Shown: positions 45,185-51,884 of the stretch, in pieces
Layout: each line of letters begins with the position of its first letter
Numbering within the stretch: position 1 is the first letter of the stretch
Origin: an uncultured Amylibacter sp.
GTDB lineage: Bacteria; Pseudomonadota; Alphaproteobacteria; Rhodobacterales; Rhodobacteraceae
DNA: 51,884 nt
Direction: 5' to 3'
Assembly: GCA_905182285.1 (NCBI GenBank)
Contig: CAJJAY010000004.1
Location: forward strand, 1-51,884
Notes under the pieces: model-generated
What the model was told of the DNA's origin: nothing
Seen by the model: only the letters and a program-made list of their open reading frames with translations
The model's database searches: none
Program-made: the position numbers and the translations under genes

Positions 45185-46153
45185 ATGATGACAAATACCG
45201 AAGGTCAAATTGGCGCAGGACGTACTTTATATTCGCTTATACAGCCATATGATTATCATACCTTGGATGTGGGGGATGGTCATACTATTTATATTGAAGA
45301 ATGTGGAAACCCTAACGGTGTTCCGGTCATAGTTTTACATGGTGGTCCTGGTGCGGGTTGTAGCCCAGGAATGCGACGTTTTTTTAATCCTAAATTATAT
45401 CGTATTATCTTATTTGATCAAAGGGGGTGTGGCCGCTCAAAGCCACACGCAAGCGTTGAATCAAATACTACCTGGCATTTAGTTGGTGATATCGAAAAAA
45501 TCCGTAAGTTACTTAAAGTTGAAAATTGGATAGTTTTTGGAGGATCTTGGGGTGCAACATTAGCTTTAATATATTCACAATCTCATCCAAAAGTAGTACG
45601 GCACCTAGTTTTGAGGGGTGTTTTTCTAATGACTGATCTTGAATTAGATTGGTTTTATAATGGTGGAGCGGGTATGTTTTTCCCAGAAGAATGGAAAAGA
45701 CTAATTGAAATACTAAAGCCAGAAGAGCAGGAAGATGTAATATACTCTTATCATAAAAAACTATTCCATAGTGACGAAGGAGAGCAAACTAAATTTGCGC
45801 GTGCATGGACAGAATGGGAATCTGCACTTGCGACAATGGGCTCAAAAAATACTGGTGGCATAACACCTGCTGCATATGCTCGAGCATTTGCCAGAATTGA
45901 GAACCATTATTTTATAAACAAAGGATTCTTAAATAAAGATGATATAATTTTAAGTAATATGTATAAGATAGACCAAATACCTGGAACAATTATTCATGGA
46001 CGTTATGATATGATTTGTCCGCCTTTATCAGCATTTAAATTACATAATGCATGGGAAGCTTCAAAATTACATATTATAAAAAACGCAGGGCACTCACTTT
46101 CAGAAGAAGGAATAAGCTCAGCTTTAGTTTCTGTAATGGATAACTTAATTTAA
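45185..46153 (+). CDS. pip: Proline iminopeptidase
   Basis: Alpha/beta hydrolase (peptidase family S33) that removes N-terminal proline from peptides. HGGPGAGCSPGMRRFFNP at about 52-69 is the oxyanion-hole block, FDQRGCGRSKPHAS near 78-90, the nucleophile Ser121 in GGSWGATLAL, DYDMICP-like GRYDMICPP with the catalytic Asp, and NAGHS with the His. 322 aa, standard for the proteobacterial type. Cytoplasmic, no signal peptide. Ends 70 bp before the CPBP gene on the same strand. Confidence 0.94.
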   Translation: MMTNTEGQIGAGRTLYSLIQPYDYHTLDVGDGHTIYIEECGNPNGVPVIVLHGGPGAGCSPGMRRFFNPKLYRIILFDQRGCGRSKPHASVESNTTWHLVGDIEKIRKLLKVENWIVFGGSWGATLALIYSQSHPKVVRHLVLRGVFLMTDLELDWFYNGGAGMFFPEEWKRLIEILKPEEQEDVIYSYHKKLFHSDEGEQTKFARAWTEWESALATMGSKNTGGITPAAYARAFARIENHYFINKGFLNKDDIILSNMYKIDQIPGTIIHGRYDMICPPLSAFKLHNAWEASKLHIIKNAGHSLSEEGISSALVSVMDNLI

Positions 46154-46222
46154 TTAATCGAAATAATCAAAAATATTTATTTTTGTACTGAAAAGTATGG
46201 ACGTTAAAACGATTTTTAATAT

Positions 46223-47116
46223 ATGAACCATTACATGAATAAAAATTTTACACAATTTATAGAGCCTGCAAATAGTGAACATAGATGGTGGATAGTTGGT
46301 TTAACATTAATTTTATGGGCCATATTTTATATGGTTTTATCATCATTTTTCATATTAATTATGTCAAACTTACTAAGTTTAGATAATTTAAAATATGGAT
46401 TATTTACTACACCAATTGAGGTATATGTTCTTTTATCAACATTCTTAATTTGGTTGGTTGTTTTTTTAATATTAGTAAAATTATTTCATAAACGTGGATT
46501 AAATAGCCTTATTGGTAAATCTAAGTTGATCTTTTTTAAAAACTTTATTTATGCGATTATTATATCTGGTATATTCATAATCTCTTCTCAAAACCTTATT
46601 CCTAATAATGAAAAGATTATTGAAAACCTTAGATTTTCGAAATGGCTAAGTGTATTACCATTAGGTATGTTCTTGATGTTTATTCAAGTTTCAGCTGAAG
46701 AATTGCTGTTTCGTGGATATTTACAACAGCAATTAGCTACATGGGTAAAAAGCCGATGGTTTTTTATGGTTGTCCCATCTCTCATATTTGGCTTAATGCA
46801 CTACGATGGAACAATGGGTATAAAAATTGGATTAATAGTAGTTGCGGTGACTGGTATACTAGGATTATTTTTAGCAGATTTAACTTATAGAACAGGTAAT
46901 CTAGGCGCAGCAATTGGGGTTCATTTTGCAAATAATTTCTCAGCAATGTTTTGGGTTTCATACCAAGAGCAGATTAGTGGTCTTTCAAGATATATTGCGC
47001 CTGAATTCTTCAATAAGCCAAAAATGTTTCATGAAGCAGCGCTGAGTATGCTTATAACAACAGCTATTCTCTTCCTAATATACTTTTTTATTATGGAATG
47101 GCGAGAACGCAGATGA
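46223..47116 (+). CDS. CPBP family intramembrane glutamic/metallo-endopeptidase
   Basis: 297-residue membrane protein with about eight helices. The CPBP (Abi/CAAX protease) motifs are present: motif 1 AEELLFRGYLQQQL (Glu-Glu and Arg), motif 2 FGLMHYDG and motif 3 GVHFANN. Bacterial members have few known substrates; roles in membrane-protein processing and bacteriocin immunity are reported for some. It lies upstream of accD on the same strand with a 61-bp gap; trp genes often hold this place in Alphaproteobacteria. Starts at ATG 46223 or 46235. Confidence 0.87.
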   Translation: MNHYMNKNFTQFIEPANSEHRWWIVGLTLILWAIFYMVLSSFFILIMSNLLSLDNLKYGLFTTPIEVYVLLSTFLIWLVVFLILVKLFHKRGLNSLIGKSKLIFFKNFIYAIIISGIFIISSQNLIPNNEKIIENLRFSKWLSVLPLGMFLMFIQVSAEELLFRGYLQQQLATWVKSRWFFMVVPSLIFGLMHYDGTMGIKIGLIVVAVTGILGLFLADLTYRTGNLGAAIGVHFANNFSAMFWVSYQEQISGLSRYIAPEFFNKPKMFHEAALSMLITTAILFLIYFFIMEWRERR

Positions 47117-47177
47117 TTGCATTTAAAGTATTTGACCTTTAAAAGTTTATAGACAGATTTAATGAAAGAAGACAGAT

Positions 47178-48083
47178 ATGAACTGGATCTCAAACTATAT
47201 GAAACCTAAGATCAATTCGATCTTTTCTAGGCGCGAAACACCAGACAATTTGTGGACGAAGTGCAAGGAATGCGGGACTATGCTATTTCATCGTGAATTG
47301 GCTGATAATCTCAATGTTTGTATAAATTGTAATCATCATATGAACATAACGCCACGTGATCGTTGCATCTCTATGTTTGATGGGAACGTTTTTGAAGAAT
47401 TTAAAGCTAAAGAAGCTACTCCAGATCCATTAAAATTTAAAGATCAAAAAAAATATACAGATCGAATTAAGGATGCTCGTAAAAAAACTGGTGAGAACGA
47501 AGCTATGTTTTTGGCAAAAGGTAAAATGGGACGAACACAGGTTGTTGTAGCGGTGCAAGATTTTTCTTTTATGGGCGGCTCAATGGGAATGGGAGTTGGA
47601 AACGCAATAATAGCTGCATGTGAACAAGCATTAAAACTCAAATGTCCTTTAATATTATTTTCTGCAGCTGGTGGTGCGAGAATGCAGGAAGGAATTATGT
47701 CGTTAATGCAAATGCCTAGAACTACAGTTGCATTACAATTGCTTAAAGAAGCTAATTTACCATTTATTGTTGTTTTAACACATCCAACAACGGGAGGAGT
47801 AACAGCTTCATATGCTATGTTGGGAGATGTCCATATTGCAGAGCCCAATGCGTTAATTTGTTTTGCAGGTCCTCGTGTAATTGAACAAACAATTCGTGAA
47901 AAACTACCTGAAGGATTTCAGCGAGCTGAATATTTATTAGATCATGGTATGCTTGACCGTGTAACACATAGAAAAAATATGCGTGATGATTTAATAATTA
48001 TTATTCGTATGCTTATGAACTTGAGTCCTGAAATAAAAGGTGATTTAGCTCCACCCGAAAAACCTAAAGTTGAAGCAGTGTAA
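47178..48083 (+). CDS. accD: Acetyl-CoA carboxylase carboxyltransferase subunit beta
   Basis: Transfers carboxyl from carboxybiotin to acetyl-CoA with AccA, giving malonyl-CoA for fatty acid synthesis. N-terminal zinc finger Cys29, Cys32, Cys48, Cys51 (KCKECG-x14-CINCN), then the carboxyltransferase core: VVAVQDFSFMGGSMG, LILFSAAGGARMQEGIMSLMQM, HPTTGGVTASYAMLGD and AGPRVIEQTIREKLPEGFQ. 301 aa. SD is AGAAGA before ATG 47178. folC follows with about 8 bp between; accD-folC is a conserved pair. AccA is not in the window. Confidence 0.97.
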   Translation: MNWISNYMKPKINSIFSRRETPDNLWTKCKECGTMLFHRELADNLNVCINCNHHMNITPRDRCISMFDGNVFEEFKAKEATPDPLKFKDQKKYTDRIKDARKKTGENEAMFLAKGKMGRTQVVVAVQDFSFMGGSMGMGVGNAIIAACEQALKLKCPLILFSAAGGARMQEGIMSLMQMPRTTVALQLLKEANLPFIVVLTHPTTGGVTASYAMLGDVHIAEPNALICFAGPRVIEQTIREKLPEGFQRAEYLLDHGMLDRVTHRKNMRDDLIIIIRMLMNLSPEIKGDLAPPEKPKVEAV

Positions 48084-48091
48084 ATTTGATC

Positions 48092-49357
48092 ATGAATAGT
48101 GATACCATACTTGAAAGGTTGATGACCTTACATCCTAAGATTATTGATTTAACTTTGGATCGAATGACACGATTATTAGATTTACTTGGGAGCCCTGAGA
48201 AAGCATTACCACCAGTTATTCATATAGCTGGAACCAATGGTAAAGGTTCAACACAAGCAATGATACGGGCAGGACTAGAGGCATCTGGCGATATATGTCA
48301 TGCATATACATCTCCTCATTTAGCTAGATTTCATGAACGAATATTTCTTGCAGGAAAAACAATCGCAGAACAAGATTTGGCTAATTATCTAAGTAAGTGT
48401 GAAAAGGTTAATGGTAAAATATCAATTACTTATTTTGAAATTACTACATGTGCTGCTTTATTAGCATTCTCACAAAATAAAGCTGACTATACATTATTGG
48501 AAGTTGGTCTAGGAGGTAGGCTAGACGCAACGAATGTTATTGAAGATCCAAAAATAACCGTAATTACCCCAATTTCAATTGATCACCAACAATATCTTGG
48601 AAATACTTTAAGTGAAATTGCTTTTGAAAAAGCAGGTATTTTAAAACGTAATTGTTTTGCAATTATTGGGCCACAAGAAGATGAAGCTTTAAACGTTATT
48701 GAAGCTCGCGCACTTGAGGTTGGTGCAACCTGTAAAATATATGGTCAACATTGGCATGTTTGGGAAGAAAATGGACGACTAATATTTCAAGACGAAAATG
48801 GATTATTAGATCTGCCTTTACCAAAATTAATTGGTGCACATCAGGTTCAAAATGCAGGTATTGCTTTAGCAACACTAAGATACCTAGGAAAAGATAGTAG
48901 TTCTTATGATGGAGCTATGCTTAATGCAGATTGGCCCGCTAGAATGCAAAAACTTAAAAATGGGCCATTGATAACATTAGCACCAGATGCAGAAATTTGG
49001 CTAGATGGTGGTCACAATAAAGCAGCTGGTCATGCATTATCAGAAGCTATAAGTCGTTTGCAATCTCGAAAACTATTTCTTATTGTTGGTATGCTGAATA
49101 CGAAAGATGTTATGGGATATATGCAGCCTCTACTAAATAAATCCTCAGATTTATACGGTGTATCTATACCTGGAGAAGCTGCAACGATGTCTGCGCAAGA
49201 AACTGTAGATATTGCAAAAGATGTTGGATTTAAAGCTATAGTTTCGGAAAATGTTGAGAGTGCAATAAAAGATATTGTTAAATATGATCATAACGCAAGA
49301 ATTCTTATTTGTGGCTCACTTTATTTGGCTGGCAATATTTTGAAAGAAAATTTTTGA
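48092..49357 (+). CDS. folC: Folylpolyglutamate synthase / dihydrofolate synthase
   Basis: Mur-ligase-family enzyme that adds glutamate to dihydropteroate and folates. ATP loop AGTNGKGST at about 47-55, TSPHLARFHERI near 70, TYFEITTCAALLAFS, LLEVGLGGRLDATNV, the ITPISIDHQQYLG metal/ATP site, and GGHNKAAGHAL in the C-terminal domain. I start at ATG 48092 (421 aa); a TTG two codons earlier is also possible. Its stop TGA abuts the stop of the convergent dehydrogenase gene with no gap. Confidence 0.96.
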   Translation: MNSDTILERLMTLHPKIIDLTLDRMTRLLDLLGSPEKALPPVIHIAGTNGKGSTQAMIRAGLEASGDICHAYTSPHLARFHERIFLAGKTIAEQDLANYLSKCEKVNGKISITYFEITTCAALLAFSQNKADYTLLEVGLGGRLDATNVIEDPKITVITPISIDHQQYLGNTLSEIAFEKAGILKRNCFAIIGPQEDEALNVIEARALEVGATCKIYGQHWHVWEENGRLIFQDENGLLDLPLPKLIGAHQVQNAGIALATLRYLGKDSSSYDGAMLNADWPARMQKLKNGPLITLAPDAEIWLDGGHNKAAGHALSEAISRLQSRKLFLIVGMLNTKDVMGYMQPLLNKSSDLYGVSIPGEAATMSAQETVDIAKDVGFKAIVSENVESAIKDIVKYDHNARILICGSLYLAGNILKENF

Positions 49358-51884
49358 TTATGACTTCATTCTCTGTCCTAGGGGATCAAAAGGAGCATTA
49401 ATTTTTATTTGACAAGGGAACCTCTTCCCTAATATTTCAATTTCAAAAACCCCTTTTTGAGTAATTTTTGATAAAGCTTCTGGTATATAACCTTGTGCCA
49501 TTGAGGCTTTTATTGAATGTGCATATCCTCCTGATGTAACCCAGCCAACAACTTGCCATTCACCGTCTTTTTGGGAACTTTTTTTCCCAATTTCTGTTCC
49601 TTTAGCATCAAACCTTGATGCACCATAATCATGTGGTGCATCAATAAGATTAAAGACTTCATTAGTTTTAGCCCATATAGGCTCATCACCCAATACATCT
49701 GATGTATCTGAGTTTATGATAAAGGATATACGGCTAATTTTTGGGCCATTTAAAAGTTCTTTTTTTGCTGCAGCTTGTCCAATAAATTTACCTTTATTAA
49801 TATTGATAAAACGCGCAAGGCCACTTTCATAAGGCCCATAGATTGGCCGTAATTCAGCAAACCATGTTGGAAAATTCTTTTCTAGTCGCATAGATAATAA
49901 TGCACGCATTCCAAAGTCCTTGATATTAAACTTTGCTCCTATGTTCTTAATTCCATAATAAACAGTTCTTTGATATTCAGGAGCCATCCAAATTTCATAA
50001 CCAAGGTCTCCTGTATAGCTTAAACGATTAATCATACATGGTACCCCATTAACGTTCATTTCACGAAAACTCATAAATGGAAACTCTGAATTCGAAATGT
50101 CTTCATCAACAAGCTCTTTCAATAGATTTCTTGCATTTGGACCTGCGATCGATAAACCTTGTAACGTCATATCAAGGCGCTTTATATTTACAGTCCCATC
50201 ACTCGGTAGCTGTTTCTCAAACCAGCGCATATGATATTTTGTAGCTCCAAGTGATCCAAATACTAAAAACCTATTTTCATTTGCTTTTACTATAGTAAAG
50301 TCACCTATTAATTTTCCATTTTCATTTAGCATTGGCGTTAATATTATTCGACCTAATTTAGGCATATTATTGGTCATCAGATGATCTAAAAAGACTTCAG
50401 CACTGTCTCCAGTAATCTCGTATTTAGCAAAATTTGAAATTTCTGTAACACCAATACTTTCCCTTACTGCTTTGACTTCTGCAGCGATATATTCAAAGTC
50501 ATTAGATCTGTGAAATGACAAAACATCATTTGCTTGCTCTTTTGATGGAGCAAACCAAAGGGGAGTTTCTAATCCCCAAGAGTCACCCATAACAGCAAAG
50601 TTTTCATTTAACATTATATCATATAAAGGTGTTGTTTGTTGAGGTCTTCCAGCTGGCAATTCTTCATTTGGATAGCTGATCGAAAAGCGCCTAGAATAAT
50701 TTTCTCTTACTTTTGCGTTTGTATATCGCAGCGAAGCCCATTCTCCAAAACGTGCAATATCCATAGCAAAAATATCAAAACCTGGATCGCCATCGACCAT
50801 CCAATTTGCTAATGTTAAACCAACGCCTCCACCTTGGCTAAAGCCAGCCATTACCGCACATGCAGACCAAAAGTTTGTTAATCCAGGAACAGGTCCAACT
50901 AAAGGATTACCATCTGGTGCAAATGTAAATGGACCATTAATTACTTGTTTAATGCCTGCTTTTTCAAATGCTGGAAAATGTTTAAATCCAATTTCTAATG
51001 ATGGAGCAATACGATCTAAATCAGGTTGTAGTAATTCATGTCCAAAATCCCAAGGAGTATTAATCGGTGACCACGGCTTACAGGCTTTTTCATAAGTACC
51101 CAACAAAAGACCATTTCTTTCTTGCCGAGTGTAAATTTCTCCTTTGAAATCAATAACCCCAACTAATTCGCGCCCAGTGTCAGAATTAAAATCTATAACT
51201 TCAGGTATTTCATCTGTTAAAAGGTACATATGTTCCATTGCTAGTAACGGTAATTCTAAACCTACCATTCTACCAATTTCACGTGCCCATAAGCCTCCTG
51301 CATTAACAATATGCTCTGCTTTTATAGTGCCGTTTTTGGTTACTACATTCCACATTCCATCACTGTCTTGAGTGATTTCTAAGACTGGATTTCTAAGTTC
51401 TATTTTTGCACCTAAAATTTGAGCAGCTTTTGCATAAGCATGCGTGGTGCCTGATGGGTCGAGGTGTCCCTCTACTGGATCCCATAATGCGCCCACAAAA
51501 TGCTTTTCGTCCATTAATGGAAACATCGCTTTAGCTTCTAATGGAGTGATTAATTCAGTGTCCATTCCTAGGCATCTTCCACGTGCATGTGTCATGCGCA
51601 AGAAGTCCATTCTTTCAGGACTATCTGCCATCATTACACCACCAGTCAAATGAAGTGAACAAGATTGACCTGATAGTTCTTCTAGTTCTTTATATAAGCC
51701 AACTGTATACGCTTGCAATTTTGCTACATTGGGGTCACTATTTAATGTATGAAACCCCCCTGCTGCATGCCAAGATGAACCACTTGTTAATTCAGATCTT
51801 TCAATAAGGACAATGTCTTTCCAACCAGCTTTAGCTAAGTGAAACAATACAGAGCAGCCAACTACTCCTCCTCCAATAACTACA
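49358..51884 (-). CDS. Dimethylglycine/sarcosine dehydrogenase-like FAD enzyme with GcvT domains (5' end cut)
   Basis: At least 841 residues are visible and the frame runs off the window; the first visible codons read VVIGGGVVGCS, the FAD-binding Rossmann motif, so only a few N-terminal residues are missing. The DAO domain spans roughly the first 390 residues. SSWHAAGG has the His that in dimethylglycine and sarcosine dehydrogenases holds FAD covalently. An FAO_M linker and the GcvT-type folate-binding domain follow (about 440-840, with GLSIAGPNARNLL, YTGDLGYEIWM and GWVTSGGYAHSIK). It probably demethylates an N-methylated amine, passing C1 to tetrahydrofolate; exact substrate not fixed. folC next door also serves folate. 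Confidence 0.85.
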   Translation of the reverse strand, partial: VVIGGGVVGCSVLFHLAKAGWKDIVLIERSELTSGSSWHAAGGFHTLNSDPNVAKLQAYTVGLYKELEELSGQSCSLHLTGGVMMADSPERMDFLRMTHARGRCLGMDTELITPLEAKAMFPLMDEKHFVGALWDPVEGHLDPSGTTHAYAKAAQILGAKIELRNPVLEITQDSDGMWNVVTKNGTIKAEHIVNAGGLWAREIGRMVGLELPLLAMEHMYLLTDEIPEVIDFNSDTGRELVGVIDFKGEIYTRQERNGLLLGTYEKACKPWSPINTPWDFGHELLQPDLDRIAPSLEIGFKHFPAFEKAGIKQVINGPFTFAPDGNPLVGPVPGLTNFWSACAVMAGFSQGGGVGLTLANWMVDGDPGFDIFAMDIARFGEWASLRYTNAKVRENYSRRFSISYPNEELPAGRPQQTTPLYDIMLNENFAVMGDSWGLETPLWFAPSKEQANDVLSFHRSNDFEYIAAEVKAVRESIGVTEISNFAKYEITGDSAEVFLDHLMTNNMPKLGRIILTPMLNENGKLIGDFTIVKANENRFLVFGSLGATKYHMRWFEKQLPSDGTVNIKRLDMTLQGLSIAGPNARNLLKELVDEDISNSEFPFMSFREMNVNGVPCMINRLSYTGDLGYEIWMAPEYQRTVYYGIKNIGAKFNIKDFGMRALLSMRLEKNFPTWFAELRPIYGPYESGLARFININKGKFIGQAAAKKELLNGPKISRISFIINSDTSDVLGDEPIWAKTNEVFNLIDAPHDYGASRFDAKGTEIGKKSSQKDGEWQVVGWVTSGGYAHSIKASMAQGYIPEALSKITQKGVFEIEILGKRFPCQIKINAPFDPLGQRMKS

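Noticed and set aside
46168-46185. CAAAAATA/TATTTTTG stem after the iminopeptidase gene
   Set aside because: Mostly A/T pairs with a 2-nt loop; too weak to call a terminator.
51277-51285. TTTCACGTG in the dehydrogenase gene, another parS-like core
   Set aside because: Flanks differ from the palindrome on both sides and it lies 33 kb from the origin.

Overview
This window is an AT-rich, gene-dense stretch of core chromosome from an alphaproteobacterium. It is most likely a free-living marine type with a streamlined genome; that lineage guess is inference from base composition, very short intergenic gaps and gene content. The alphaproteobacterial assignment rests on gene order (mnmE-mnmG-rsmG-parA-parB beside rho and hemJ; maf-aroE-coaE-dnaQ-secB; secA facing argJ-mutT; rimP-nusA-ylxR-infB with the two-domain YlxR) and on an NDUFAF5-like methyltransferase next to grxC. 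There are 51 protein genes. I see no tRNA, rRNA, insertion sequence, prophage or CRISPR array.

Layout. 1-7.7 kb holds the chaperone and repair block: the 3' part of dnaK, then dnaJ, a TRIC-type channel, mutS, and the grpE-hrcA pair. 7.8-11 kb is a forward run of rph, rdgB, a RidA-like gene, hemW and a DUF454 gene. 11-18.45 kb is a reverse block of parB, parA, rsmG, mnmG, mnmE, rho and hemJ that carries three perfect parS sites. 18.45-18.88 kb is a gene-free, very AT-rich gap with several DnaA boxes, the likely chromosomal origin (oriC). To its right, maf-aroE-coaE-dnaQ run the other way, so transcription diverges from the gap. 21.6-26 kb holds secB, fxsA, a Tim44-domain gene, an Smr gene and the hslVU protease. 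26-31.6 kb is the rimP-nusA-ylxR-infB operon, with a terminator hairpin just before rimP. 31.6-36.6 kb carries an AI-2E-family permease, a LysR regulator, a GNAT acetyltransferase, a CinA-like gene, sfsA and map. 36.6-46 kb holds secA, argJ, mutT, hemH, the methyltransferase, grxC, a MarR regulator, ubiG and a proline iminopeptidase. 46-51.9 kb ends with a CPBP protease, accD, folC and a dimethylglycine/sarcosine dehydrogenase-like flavoenzyme cut by the window edge.

How the parts fit. The centre is an origin-and-segregation domain: ParA, ParB, three parS sites 3.5-6 kb from the DnaA-box cluster, and genes pointing away from it. The rest is translation (rimP, nusA, infB, map, mnmE, mnmG, rsmG, rph), protein quality control (DnaKJ-GrpE, HslVU, SecB, SecA), nucleotide clean-up (rdgB, maf, mutT) and heme supply and handling (hemJ, hemH, hemW).

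I found no obviously new multi-gene system. The most interesting signals are non-coding: the candidate oriC with altered neighbours, parS palindromes written into reading frames, a 17-bp perfect inverted repeat over the start of the AI-2E-family permease gene, and a probable attenuator ahead of rimP.
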